A stretch of DNA of 64,000 nt from assembly GCA_964517145.1 (NCBI GenBank), contig CAZFBN010000008.1, forward strand, positions 4,991 through 68,990, written 5' to 3'. Made by a program: the position numbers and the translations under genes. Under the pieces are notes generated by a model. The model did not search any database. It was not told the DNA's origin and was given only the letters and a program-made list of their open reading frames with translations. The DNA is from JADJNW01 sp964517145 (lineage in GTDB: Bacteria; Bacteroidota; Bacteroidia; Chitinophagales; Saprospiraceae). Shown piece by piece: positions 17,037 through 25,953 of the stretch (position 1 is the first letter of the stretch; the number at the start of each line of letters is the position of its first letter).

Positions 17037-18689
17037 TTAAGGTATAGCCACGGCTTCTTTTTTATTCTTGCTGCCCCATTCATACACGCGCTTCCCTTTG
17101 GTGCGGGTCGCCAGTTCCACGGCTTTATACATATTGATGTAACCGCCCGTTACCGACAATTGGCTGAAAGGCATCAACTCATCTGAACCAGGTTTATATA
17201 CATTTTCTTTAACAGGTGTAACCGACTGCATAATAATGTCTTTCACCTGCCGCGCTGTTAATTTCGGATTGTAAGAACGCAACACCGCTGCAACTCCTGC
17301 CACCACCGGCGACGCCATGCTTGTACCTTGCAGGTCTTCATATTTATTGCCTGGAACCGTCGAATATATTTCAGTACCAGGGGCAAATACATCTACTAAA
17401 TCTTTACTATAATTTGAAAAAGTAGCTGCTGCGCTTTCGCCACCTTCCCAGTTGCTCGCGCCTACCTCCAACCAATTTTCAGCATATTTTGGACCAAATA
17501 GACCTTTTTTCTTGAATTTGTCGTTCGGGAAGTTATTGTCAAAATCATTTTCTTTCCCATCATTACCAGCCGCATGCACAATGAGTACATCATTTTTCAT
17601 AGCATATTTAATGGCACGATCTACGGCTTCTTTTTCGGGCGAAGCACCTTTTCCAAAACTCATGTTAATAACGGAAGCGCCATTATCCACCGCATAATAT
17701 ATAGCATTTGCCACATCTTTATCTCGCTCATCTCCATCGGGTACGGTGCGAATGGACATGATGCGCACATTATCAGCTACGCCGTCCATACCAATTCCAT
17801 TCCCTCTTTTTGCTGCAATGATGCCCGCTACGTGTGTGCCGTGCTTTGCATACGGACCACGCACATCATTATTGCCATAGTACCGTTCATTTACATCATT
17901 ATAATGGTCGCCCACGATTTTACGGGAATCATAATTTTCATTATAACTATACGCCACTTGCTCATTGTAATAATCAAACCCTTCCTGAATGGCACTTTTT
18001 AACTCCTGAAAGGACAGTCCATTTTCCATGTTACCAACCACAAACTGCTTGGCTGCCATCAAAAATTTATCTTTACTATTGATTTTTCTTACATCCGCTA
18101 ACTTGATCGAGTCTCTATTTTGCAAAGCAACCTCTACCACTTCCATCGCTTTGAGGCTCATTTCATAATTTTCCAACTCTGGCTTAGCCGCTGCAATTTT
18201 CTCCTCAATCACCTTTTTATATTCCATGTATTTTTCATATCCTTTCTTTTCTTCATTTGAAAGAGTAGCAAGATTCTTACCTTCGTACTTCGCTTTCAGC
18301 GCTTTATACAGTCGAGTAACTTCATATGTGTCATAACGCACATTTTCGCCTTTGCTATTCCCTAAAAAATTCCAGCCATGAATATCATCCACATAGCCGT
18401 TTTTATCATCATCCACGCCATTATCAGGAATCTCGTCTGCATTGACCCACATGACCTCCTTCAAATCCTCATGTTCATAATCCACGCCAGAATCGATCAC
18501 CGCTACGATCACCGTACGTCCTTTTTTTCCTTTCAGCAATTGTTGATAGGTTCTTTCCGCTGAAATTCCTGGCACGCTGTCCTGCGTCATATCCAAATTA
18601 AACCAGTTTTTCGGCGGTCCGTCCTGTGCATAAACATTCAATAACACGCCCCACACGAGCGCAATCAGCAGCAAAAATCTACACTTCAT
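17037..18689 (-). CDS. Secreted S8-family subtilisin-like serine protease
   Basis: An exported serine protease of about 550 residues. The Met at 18689 starts a clean signal peptide (MKCRFLLLIALVWGVLLNVYAQ); the frame extends 21 codons further upstream, but that part has no export character. The catalytic triad motifs are all present: Asp in VIVAVIDSGVDYEHED, His in YAKHGTHVAGIIAA, and Ser in LQGTSMASPVVAGVAAVL. About 190 residues, largely helical and charged, are inserted between Asp and His, which is seen in Bacteroidota subtilases. No T9SS tail is visible, so it may act in the periplasm or at the surface. Confidence 0.9.
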   Translation of the reverse strand: MKCRFLLLIALVWGVLLNVYAQDGPPKNWFNLDMTQDSVPGISAERTYQQLLKGKKGRTVIVAVIDSGVDYEHEDLKEVMWVNADEIPDNGVDDDKNGYVDDIHGWNFLGNSKGENVRYDTYEVTRLYKALKAKYEGKNLATLSNEEKKGYEKYMEYKKVIEEKIAAAKPELENYEMSLKAMEVVEVALQNRDSIKLADVRKINSKDKFLMAAKQFVVGNMENGLSFQELKSAIQEGFDYYNEQVAYSYNENYDSRKIVGDHYNDVNERYYGNNDVRGPYAKHGTHVAGIIAAKRGNGIGMDGVADNVRIMSIRTVPDGDERDKDVANAIYYAVDNGASVINMSFGKGASPEKEAVDRAIKYAMKNDVLIVHAAGNDGKENDFDNNFPNDKFKKKGLFGPKYAENWLEVGASNWEGGESAAATFSNYSKDLVDVFAPGTEIYSTVPGNKYEDLQGTSMASPVVAGVAAVLRSYNPKLTARQVKDIIMQSVTPVKENVYKPGSDELMPFSQLSVTGGYINMYKAVELATRTKGKRVYEWGSKNKKEAVAIP

Positions 18690-19106
18690 GTTACAATCAA
18701 AATTTAATGAATTAGTGGTAAATAATTTTTTGTCAATGGGGGGAATCTTCATAAAGAATTCATTCTTTAGACATTAGGTAGTTTGAATTATAATGATATT
18801 ATATTCGTTTTATTCAATCTCTAAAGTCTATCATCCAATATCTATTGTCTAAAAATTAGGGAGACGTAAAGCAGCGCCTGTTCAAACCGAAATACGCCCT
18901 TGCATATTGCTTCCTTTTTACAAAGACTTGGATAGAACGCCTTTCGTTGCCACAAAATTAATTTTATTTGCCATAGTTTGGTCAAAATTCAACAGGAATT
19001 GTCTGATTTTCAAAAATTGAGCTACAAAGCATTTTTTATAAGTGAATTAGACGCGTTTTATTGCAACATTGCCAACTTTGCGTATTTTCGGTTTTCATTT
19101 TGTAAA
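18690..19106. other. Intergenic region between divergent subtilase and methyltransferase genes
   Basis: About 415 bp, AT-rich, separating two divergent genes, so both promoters should lie here. No TTG-N19-21-TAnnTTTG match was found. A reading frame continuous with the methyltransferase gene extends back to 18978 but lacks family character. Confidence 0.4.
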
Positions 19107-19943
19107 ATGGATTTAATTCGGACACAAGCTCGTTTGTTTGCACGTTGGCTGCGCTATTTCTGGCGGGCGCGCACGATTTATGATGTGCATTCGCCGTTTG
19201 TGGCAGATTTGGTGCAGGCGGTCGTGGAGGATACGCGTCTTTTTTATGCGTTTTCTGAAATTGAGGTGCTGCGCGAAAAAATGTTGCAAAATGACACGCC
19301 ACTTTCCATTCAAGATTACGGGGCTGGTTCGCTGGTCAATGCCAATGCAAGCCGCACCATTGCTGATCTGGCGCAAAATGCAGCCATTCCGGCAGAAGTC
19401 GGGCGGCAATTATTTCGATTGGTTCATTTTTGTAAACCTCAGACAATCTTAGAGTTAGGCACTTCCTTGGGCATTTCCACGCTGTATCTGGCTTCGGGCG
19501 CCCTTCATGCTCAGGTGTTTACGGTAGAAGGCAGTCCTGCTATCGCAGCAGTGGCGCAGCAGCATTTTAAGATGTTAAAAAAAGAAAATATTATATCACA
19601 ACAAGGTGAATTTCAAGCTATTTTACCTGATATTTTACAAAATCTAAATAAACTGGATTTTTTATTTTTAGATGGCGATCACCAGGAGACTGCAACCTGG
19701 CGGTATGTTGAACAATGCCTGACGCTGGCGCACGAAAACAGCGTGTTTGTAATTGCCGATATTCACTGGTCGCAGGAAATGGAGCGGGTTTGGATGCGTT
19801 TGCGGGCGCACTCGCGCGTCACACTTTCGGTGGACTTATTTCATTTGGGATTGCTATTTTTTAGAAAAGAAAATATTGAAAAAGAGCATTTTACAATTAT
19901 AAAAAAGGAATATAAATTTTGGAGGTTGGGTATATTGGGGTGA
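19107..19943 (+). CDS. Class I SAM-dependent O-methyltransferase-like protein
   Basis: A 278-residue protein starting MDLIRTQARLFARWLRYF, followed by YDVHSPFVADL, a start shared by Bacteroidota relatives. The SAM-binding region reads ILELGTSLGISTLYLAS (motif I, near 112), then VFTVEGSPAIAAVAQQHF (motif II with acidic Glu) and LDFLFLDGDHQETATWRYVEQ (motif III), a pattern like catechol O-methyltransferase-type enzymes. The substrate is unknown. The frame stays open upstream to 18978; the Met at 19107 is preferred because conserved sequence begins there. It converges on the double-AAA gene. Confidence 0.82.
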   Translation: MDLIRTQARLFARWLRYFWRARTIYDVHSPFVADLVQAVVEDTRLFYAFSEIEVLREKMLQNDTPLSIQDYGAGSLVNANASRTIADLAQNAAIPAEVGRQLFRLVHFCKPQTILELGTSLGISTLYLASGALHAQVFTVEGSPAIAAVAQQHFKMLKKENIISQQGEFQAILPDILQNLNKLDFLFLDGDHQETATWRYVEQCLTLAHENSVFVIADIHWSQEMERVWMRLRAHSRVTLSVDLFHLGLLFFRKENIEKEHFTIIKKEYKFWRLGILG

Positions 19944-20053
19944 TAGGTTGTTAATAGGGTCATAGGGTGATAGGTTAATAGGATAACGGGTTAATGGGGT
20001 AAAAAAACACATTTCCTTATCAACCTATCAACCCATCCACCTATCAACCTTCT
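19940..20053. repeat. Intergenic word-repeat hairpin (GATAGGTT / AACCTATC)
   Basis: The left half carries repeated GATAGGTT, TAATAGGG and GGGTTAATGGGG words, and the right half AACCTATC, AACCCATC and CACCTATC words, so the halves are imperfect complements around AAAAAAACACATTTCC. It lies between convergent genes and may terminate both. Confidence 0.7.
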
Positions 20054-20063
20054 CCTCCCTTCC

Positions 20064-22724
20064 TCATCTGCTTCCTGCTACTTCTCCGCTGCTACGCTGC
20101 TGAAAACCAATGGTTTTTCGAGTAAAGACGCTGTTTTCTTTTTCTGCGCGGAAATTTTCCACGTCTTCCAGAGTCAACAAATGCGAAGAAGTTTGGTCTC
20201 GTTCTTCAAAAGGGATAGACGACAAGCGAAGGTTATGATTTTTAATGGCTTCCAGCACAATGTTGCGCACCGTGCGGGCATTACCAAAATACTTGTCTCG
20301 ATATTCATAGACGAATGCAAGGTATTTTTTCAAATGCGCTTCCGCTTCAGGCGTTGGCACAATGCCATGTTCGGTCAGCATCAGTTGCGCAATTTGATGC
20401 AATTCTTCTGGCGAATAATCGTCAAATTTTAATATTTTATCAAAGCGAGAACTCAAGCCAGGATTGGCTTTAAGGAAAATTTCCATGTTATCAGGATAGC
20501 CTGCAACAAAAACGAAAAACTTACCCCGATGATCCTCCATGCGTTTGAGCAAGGTTTGAATCGCCTCGTCGCCAAAATCACCTTGTCCGCCGCCGGTATT
20601 CATCGTCAGGGCGTACGCCTCATCAATAAAAAGAACGCCGCCCATGGCTTCGTCAATGCGTTCAGCCGTTTTGATCGCCGTTTGACCAACATACCCCGCC
20701 ACTAAACCTTGGCGATCCGTTTCGACCATGTGCCCGCGTTCGAGTACGCCCAATGCCTTGTAAATCTTGGTGAGAATGCGTGCCACTGTGGTTTTGCCTG
20801 TGCCCGGATTGCCCACGAAAACAGTGTGCAGGAAGAAGCTGTTGAGTACGTCCTTGCTCGATTCGCGGTAGAACCGCACCAAGCGCACCAACTCGTTGAT
20901 TTGCGCCTTGATCTTGTCCATACCAATCAGGCGATTCAACTCATTGAGCGATTCTTGCAATTGCGCTTCATCCACTGGGATATGCGGCAATTCGCGTCCT
21001 TCCAGCAATTGAATTTTGGCTACATCTTCCAAATCAAGCGTGGAGAGTATGTCTTTGTCCAAATTGCGCGGATTGGTGGACGACATGATGCGCAAGCCCA
21101 GATTAATTTTCGCTTTTTCAATCAAATCATATACAAAACGGGCATTGCCAAAGGTGCGATCGCGCTTGCGGTAGGCATCCACGATCATTTCATCGAGCTT
21201 TGCCTTGGCAGTTGTTATAAGTTTTACCCCTTTTTCCTGTGCGGCATACTCGGCAATTTCAGATAATTCCTGCGGTAGGTAGTCGGTAAATTCAAAATAC
21301 AATTTGAAACGCGATTTCAAACCTGGGTTAGAAGCTAAAAAATGCTTCATTTCCTTAGGGTAGCCGGCAACAATCACTGCCAGGTCGCCCGCGCCGTTCG
21401 ACATTTCTTTTACCAAAATTTCAATTACCTCGCGCCCAAAATCTTTACTATCATCGTTTGAACGTGCCAGCGAATAGGCTTCGTCAATAAACAATACGCC
21501 GCCACGCGCTTTTTCAATGGCGTCTTTGACTTTTGGCGCCGTTTGACCAATGTATTCGCCTACCAAGTCCACCCGATCCACCTCATGTACATGACCTTTG
21601 GAAAGCAAACCCATTTTTTTGTACAATTTGCCCATCATGCCCGCCACGGTGGTCTTGCCGGTTCCTGGATTGCCAATAAAAACAGAATGCACGTTGATTT
21701 CTTCCTTCTCCTCGAAGCCTTTTTCCTTGCGCAATTGCAAAAATTGAATGTACTTGGCATGATTGCGCACCTGCACCTTGATGTCTTTCAAACCAATAAG
21801 CGCATCAAGTTTGCCCATTACTTGCTCAAAATTGAGCACCGCTTCATTTTCAGGAGATAATACAACCGTTGACTGGCGATTGGGTAGCAACACCCCGGCA
21901 ATCCCTTCTTCAAACTCATCTTCTACATCAAAAGGAATAACCGCCAGCAGTTTATCCATAAAGATAATTTCTGCGGTGTAGCGATCCTGCCGCCAGGAGC
22001 CTTTTACATTTGAACCCCAGCCAGCGGTAATTTTAATAAACTCGTCGCGTTTTTCGATGCGTTGCAGCCGAACCACCTGACCTTTTAATTCACGTGCATC
22101 ATTATAAAATTTAGTAAATAACTCGCACTGCCAGGCTTTAGAATTATGCAAATTGCGTAATAAAATCTCCACGTAAATATAACGTGTTTCTTCGCTACTA
22201 AATTTTTTATAATAAACCCGGTCATCTTCTATGACATCATCATAAGGACCTTCATACAATTTGAGTGAGCTGACTTCCAGATACGGATTTTCGCCAGGCA
22301 GGGTATCTTTGCCGGCGTCTTCTACATAAAAATACTTAGTCGCAATTTTTTCACCTTCCACCCATGCTTCCCAATAATAAGTGCCTTTTTTCCAGAATGC
22401 GCCCTCATTTTTATTGCCCCAGCCCTCTCGGATGTAAACGACATTGTCATACTTGCTTACTTTCTTTTTTAAAACCAGAGAACACAGTTCCTTCCGCCCT
22501 TTTTTCAAAGAAAAACACTTCAGCACCACATCAATTTCCCAATCTTCCTCGTCAAACAATTTATTGTAAAACGACAATTCCGCATAAACGAAAGTCGTTT
22601 CGTAGCGATCAAAAACTTGTCGGTACTTCTTTTTGTTGTCAGCCAGCCACTCCGTGGAGGCGTACACCTTTAATTCCCGAAATTTGTGGCGTTTAAATTC
22701 TTCATTCAAAAATCCTTCTTCCAT
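20064..22724 (-). CDS. Double CbbX/SpoVK-type AAA ATPase with duplicated N-terminal beta-rich module
   Basis: An 886-residue cytoplasmic protein with two tandem AAA modules of the CbxX/CfqX type. Module 1 has Walker A GNPGTGKTT at 351-359 and Walker B GVLFIDEAYSL near 409-419. Module 2 has Walker A GNPGTGKTT at 638-646 and GGVLFIDEAYAL near 695. Each module also has the conserved EVDRVDLVGEYIGQTA or ETDRQGLVAGYVGQTA block and an FGNAR motif. The first 290 residues carry two copies of a roughly 95-residue segment (about 41-136 and 179-270) sharing an aromatic YVE/YAE start, a GWG motif and a closing VED. Such proteins remodel substrates or act as chaperones; here neither target nor process is known. 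It appears monocistronic. Confidence 0.85.
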   Translation of the reverse strand: MEEGFLNEEFKRHKFRELKVYASTEWLADNKKKYRQVFDRYETTFVYAELSFYNKLFDEEDWEIDVVLKCFSLKKGRKELCSLVLKKKVSKYDNVVYIREGWGNKNEGAFWKKGTYYWEAWVEGEKIATKYFYVEDAGKDTLPGENPYLEVSSLKLYEGPYDDVIEDDRVYYKKFSSEETRYIYVEILLRNLHNSKAWQCELFTKFYNDARELKGQVVRLQRIEKRDEFIKITAGWGSNVKGSWRQDRYTAEIIFMDKLLAVIPFDVEDEFEEGIAGVLLPNRQSTVVLSPENEAVLNFEQVMGKLDALIGLKDIKVQVRNHAKYIQFLQLRKEKGFEEKEEINVHSVFIGNPGTGKTTVAGMMGKLYKKMGLLSKGHVHEVDRVDLVGEYIGQTAPKVKDAIEKARGGVLFIDEAYSLARSNDDSKDFGREVIEILVKEMSNGAGDLAVIVAGYPKEMKHFLASNPGLKSRFKLYFEFTDYLPQELSEIAEYAAQEKGVKLITTAKAKLDEMIVDAYRKRDRTFGNARFVYDLIEKAKINLGLRIMSSTNPRNLDKDILSTLDLEDVAKIQLLEGRELPHIPVDEAQLQESLNELNRLIGMDKIKAQINELVRLVRFYRESSKDVLNSFFLHTVFVGNPGTGKTTVARILTKIYKALGVLERGHMVETDRQGLVAGYVGQTAIKTAERIDEAMGGVLFIDEAYALTMNTGGGQGDFGDEAIQTLLKRMEDHRGKFFVFVAGYPDNMEIFLKANPGLSSRFDKILKFDDYSPEELHQIAQLMLTEHGIVPTPEAEAHLKKYLAFVYEYRDKYFGNARTVRNIVLEAIKNHNLRLSSIPFEERDQTSSHLLTLEDVENFRAEKENSVFTRKTIGFQQRSSGEVAGSR

Positions 22725-22984
22725 TCAGTCTTCATTTTTGACAAAAAACAACTTCCAAGTTGGGATTTTTATCTCAAAGAAAAAACATTTTTTGATAATC
22801 GTTTTTGTTAAAAATGCTGCAATGCCCAAAAAGACACATCAACACCTTTCGCTCGTGTGCCTTTTTAATTGGTCATCGTTTTCGCGCGACGGGCAGGTAG
22901 GCTCAATTGCAGAGGGAGGACGGAGCGTGCTAAACGCAAAACAAAACAAGCAGTGGTTGATTTTCTAGCATTTTAAATAAAAAA

Positions 22985-23015
22985 ACGGATAATTTGCGTC
23001 TTGCAGATTACCCGT
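22985..23015 (-). terminator. Rho-independent terminator of the DUF1573 gene
   Basis: On the minus strand ACGGGTAATCTGC and GCAAATTATCCGT pair with one mismatch around a 5-nt loop and are followed by seven T. It lies about 30 bp after the DUF1573 stop. The remaining 260 bp up to the double-AAA gene (22725-22984) shows no further feature. Confidence 0.8.
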
Positions 23016-23045
23016 CCCCTTTATAAGAAACTGTACATCAATCAA

Positions 23046-23564
23046 TTATTGATTCACCTGTGGCTGAGTAGCCGCACCGGCAACAACACCTTTCAAAGAC
23101 AAGAATGTCTGTGGTGGGTTTGTGTTAGCAGTAACGGTCACTTTTTGATTGCGCTGACCAGCTTTACCTTGTGTGTTGAATTCAACCACGATTTCGCCCA
23201 TTTCGCCCGGAGCGATTGGATCCGTAGGCTTGCTTGGAACGGTGCAACCGCAGCTACCTTTTGCATCACTGATCACCAAAGGCTCGTTGCCTGTATTTTT
23301 GAACTTGTAAGTGTGACTTACTTTTTCACCTTCCTGAACCGTGCCAAAATCAAATTCCATTTCTACGAATTCCATCGTAGTAGTTGGACCCGTCGGAACA
23401 GCAGGTTGAACAGAAGCATCCGCAGGATTGGTCACCTCAGGTTGCGTGTTTGCAGTCAATGCGTCTTTAGCCTGTTGGCGTGCGTCGTTATTTGCCGTTT
23501 GGCAGCTAGCCAGGAAAGCCAGCACTGCGAATGCCAGCAAAACTGTTTTAAATTGCTTCAACAT
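23046..23564 (-). CDS. DUF1573 lipoprotein
   Basis: A 172-residue exported lipoprotein: signal peptide MLKQFKTVLLAFAVLAFLASC with lipobox LASC, then a roughly 45-residue low-complexity linker. The DUF1573 domain has FVEMEFDFGTVQEGEKVSHTYKFKNTGNEPLVISDAKGSCGCTVP and PIAPGEMGEIVVEFNTQGKAG. This is an immunoglobulin-like fold with a conserved CGC, widespread in Bacteroidota; function is unknown. It has its own terminator and a candidate promoter, so it is a single-gene unit. Confidence 0.9.
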   Translation of the reverse strand: MLKQFKTVLLAFAVLAFLASCQTANNDARQQAKDALTANTQPEVTNPADASVQPAVPTGPTTTMEFVEMEFDFGTVQEGEKVSHTYKFKNTGNEPLVISDAKGSCGCTVPSKPTDPIAPGEMGEIVVEFNTQGKAGQRNQKVTVTANTNPPQTFLSLKGVVAGAATQPQVNQ

Positions 23565-23638
23565 AATTTGTCTTTTTTCTTTTTTAGTGATGAATTTCTC
23601 GAAAGAGCAATGTTCAACAAATCAAAGATTTCATACTG

Positions 23639-23646
23639 CAAAGTTA
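23639..23646 (-). promoter_or_regulatory. Candidate -7 box for the DUF1573 gene
   Basis: TAACTTTG on the minus strand fits TAnnTTTG and would start a transcript about 65-70 nt before the ATG at 23564. The closest TTG upstream is too near (13 nt). Confidence 0.4.
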
Positions 23647-23689
23647 GGAAATGGTGTCTCAACTTGTGTTAATCGAAGTACAATTATTG

Positions 23690-24036
23690 TTAACGAGGTG
23701 TTAATCTGTGTTTTAGAAGCAATGACCGCATTTCACAGTAAGCAACGGCGTCGTTCCACCTGATCCCTCCAATAGGATGATTTTCATCGGTTAAAGCTTC
23801 CCACAATTTCTTATAATAGTCATCCGAACCTGTTTTGATAGGATATGTACTTCCCTCCTCCATCCACTCCGGAAAATGACTATTAGTCACCTTTGCAAAG
23901 GCAAGGTATTCCTTTACGGTGACTTGATATTTTCCGTTGTAAAAATCTTTGACAATCACAGCATGGATGTTTTTTCACTGTCATATTCATCATTATTGCG
24001 CTCCGCTTTAAACGCGCCGCCATGTACAAAAACCAT
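23690..24036 (-). pseudogene. Decayed fragment of a formylglycine-generating-enzyme (SUMF1/FGE) domain gene
   Basis: Two reading frames together spell part of an FGE domain. From 24036 one frame reads MVFVHGGAFKAERNNDEYDSEK and stops near 23965; after a shift of one base the second frame continues VIVKDFYNGKYQVTVKEYLAFAKVTN and later NHPIGGIRWNDAVAYC before losing similarity. This parallels the FGE domain of the caspase fusion at 25954 (ILVQGGSFKRGSYDYNNEQ, VTIQDFYIGKYPVTFKEYDAF, VIYVNWYDATNYC). The upstream part of the gene and the C-terminal RGGSW-GFR region are missing. It is therefore a truncated, frameshifted remnant, probably of a paralogue. Confidence 0.8.
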
Positions 24037-24234
24037 TTTGGGCTCAAGCCCCCTACCCCCCAAGGGAAAAATAGGTAAGGCGTGCACACTTTTTTGCGAT
24101 TTATCTTCTATCTCATTTACTTATGTTGTAAATCTTCTGAATATAATGCAACCAAAATCCAATGTCAATATGTTACCGGCGGACTTTATTTAAAGATGAA
24201 TAAGTATCATGGCGACTGAAACGCGCGAGTACAC

Positions 24235-24846
24235 TCATGCGCCCACGATCACTTCGATCACATCACTGGGCATTCCGATTTCCACGTCTTTCACCACCCC
24301 AATGAGGCGGTACTCCCAATGCTCCGGCACGGCGGGATTTTCCAGTACAATGCGCTCTTCATAGGGGCTGTTGTTGTCGCGCGCGCGGAATTGCCATTCT
24401 ACTTCGCCCTTGCGGCGGCGGTACACGTTTACGCCACTAATGCCTTTTTTCTGAAATTTGATGCGCACCATGCCGCCGGAAACTTCTGCTTTGGCTTGGG
24501 GCTTGTAGGTGGCAGGATTAAAATTGCTTTTGCTTCTGACAATGCCAAATTCCTGCCCAACGGCTTCCGTGTAATTTTTGTGCGATTTGTGGCGGTTAGC
24601 CTCGGCACGCACAAATGTTTCAATCTCTTTACGGGTACTGTCTTTGTTTGCTACGGTTTTAGCTAATATTTCCTTTTGCGTAGCAACGTCTTGCACCGAA
24701 TCACTCATTTTGGCAAGTAGCTTGTCCAGGTTTTTAACATCTTCCGGTGAAGTGCCAAAATCATTGGCGTTTGTTGCAAATACATTGCGGAAATTGTTGA
24801 GCCAAATGAGGAATTCGGCGTCATTACGTGGTAAATAATCGTTCAT
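24235..24846 (-). CDS. Conserved hypothetical protein with C-terminal fibronectin-like region
   Basis: A 203-residue protein without signal peptide. The N-terminal part (about 1-100) is helical and charged (DYLPRNDAEFLIWLNNFRNVFATNANDFG; PEDVKNLDKLLAKMSDSVQDVATQKEILAKTVANKDSTRKEIETFVRAEAN). The C-terminal part (about 125-203) looks like a fibronectin type III beta sandwich (GMVRIKFQKKGISGVNVYRRRKGEVEWQFRARDNNSPYEE, EHWEYRLIGVVKDVEIGMPSDVIEVIV). I recognise the layout as a recurrent Bacteroidota hypothetical but cannot assign a function. The 21-bp array lies upstream. Confidence 0.65.
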   Translation of the reverse strand: MNDYLPRNDAEFLIWLNNFRNVFATNANDFGTSPEDVKNLDKLLAKMSDSVQDVATQKEILAKTVANKDSTRKEIETFVRAEANRHKSHKNYTEAVGQEFGIVRSKSNFNPATYKPQAKAEVSGGMVRIKFQKKGISGVNVYRRRKGEVEWQFRARDNNSPYEERIVLENPAVPEHWEYRLIGVVKDVEIGMPSDVIEVIVGA

Positions 24847-25100
24847 TGAGGTGCAAATTTTTAAAGTTATGGAAAATAAATATCATCCAATGCTATGGCC
24901 ACCAGTTGATTCAAAAAAGATCAGCCGATTAATTTACCTTATCGTTTAAGTGAAATTGTGTGGGTTTGATAGCGCTTTGAAAGCACTTTATTCGGAAAGC
25001 CTGTTGTGTTGTATTGTCTGATAATACAAATATAAAAACAGTTATTTATTTTTTAGTATGTTATCAGAAAAATTTACAAACCTTCCAAAAATCTTCTCCA

Positions 25101-25394
25101 TTGAATTTAGATTTCCCTCAAGCTAACCGGGGAACGCCTCACTGGCACCGGGGAACGCCTCGGTTTAACCGGGGCTTCCCCGATGTGACTGGGGAAGTCC
25201 TCAGTGAAATCGAAGCGTTCCCCAGCCTCAGCGGGGACTTCCTCGGTTGGATCGTAGCGTTCCCCAATAACGTTGGGGAACTTCCCAATTTCGTCGGAGA
25301 AGCCCCCAATGAGACCGAGGAAGTTCACAGCGGCGTTGAGGCGTTCTCCAGTCTAACTGGGGAACGCGCTGGTAGCATTGGTAAAGCCATCGGA
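25101..25394. repeat. Second 21-bp tandem array (GC-rich, about 14 units, no indels)
   Basis: Units of exactly 21 bp run from about 25101 to 25394. Most have a core like CGGGGAAC followed by a C-rich half (CTTCCCC or similar), so units are partly self-complementary. The sequence differs from the array at 2198-2554, but period and lack of indels are the same. A plus-strand frame runs through it as a heptapeptide repeat (NRGTPHW, HRGTPRF, NRGFPDV, TGEVLSE and so on), but no start signal or family supports a protein. The last unit merges into the 105-bp repeat. Confidence 0.88.
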
Positions 25395-25809
25395 ACCATG
25401 ATCTATTTGATTTCTGTGATTGGTATAATGCGTGGCGATCAGAGGAATCATAATCATTAGGGGTATCATGGCTCAGACAAAGTGGAAGCAATTGTCGGAA
25501 CCGTGATTTATTTGATTTCTGTGATTGATATGATGCGNNNNNNNNNNNNNNNNNNNNNNNNNNNNNNNNNNNNNNNNNNNNNNNNNNNNNNNNNNNNNNN
25601 NNNNNNNNNNNNNNNNNNNNNNNNNNNNNNNNNNNNNTGGCGATCAGAGGAATCCTAATCATCAGGGGTATCATGGTTCAGACAAAGTGGAAGCAATTGT
25701 CGGAACTGTGATTTATTTGATTTCTGTGATTGATATGATGCGTGGCGATCAGAGGAATCCTAATCATCAGGGGTATCATGGTTCAGACAAAGTGGAAACG
25801 GTCACAGAC
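25395..25809. repeat. 105-bp higher-order tandem repeat interrupted by the assembly gap
   Basis: Copies begin at 25395, 25500 and 25705, with part of a further copy between 25638 and 25704. The recurring landmark TGGCGATCAGAGGAATC occurs at 25433, 25638 and 25743; the last two are exactly 105 bp apart, which equals five 21-bp units. Copies are nearly identical, and the last diverges from about 25791. The 100 N begin exactly where the landmark would recur. The true copy number is unknown. Confidence 0.88.
25538..25637. other. Scaffold gap of 100 N
   Basis: Exactly 100 undefined bases, the usual placeholder for a gap of unknown size. Both edges lie inside the 105-bp repeat at the same phase, so the assembler probably broke on a longer tandem array. 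Confidence 0.99.
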
Positions 25810-25953
25810 AGAGTAATGAAAACCACCGGATGCAATCTCAGATACATCGGAGCAGGCGCGGCGGCATCGTACTATTTTTTTAAATTGTAAAAATAGACCA
25901 GCGCTAACAAGGGTGAAAAGAAAAATGACATAGTTTATTGAACCTATCCTCAT

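Noticed and set aside
18978..19106. N-terminal extension of the methyltransferase
   Set aside because: Family sequence begins at the Met at 19107 and the extension shows no conserved or export character.
20709..21266. Plus-strand open frame of 185 codons
   Set aside because: Antisense shadow of the double-AAA ATPase gene.
23001..23672. Plus-strand open frame of 223 codons
   Set aside because: Antisense to the DUF1573 lipoprotein, which has signal peptide, domain motifs and terminator.
25014..25460. Plus-strand open frame encoding a heptapeptide-repeat protein through the second 21-bp array
   Set aside because: A 21-bp period gives a seven-residue repeat in any open frame. There is no signal, no family match and no promoter, and the first 21-bp array has stops in its frames. 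Treated as non-coding repeat.
25228..25674. Minus-strand open frame spanning the N gap
   Set aside because: It runs through 100 undefined bases and repeat DNA; the translation is meaningless.
25101..25809. CRISPR array
   Set aside because: Units abut directly without unique spacers, the period is 21 or 105 bp, and no cas genes are present.
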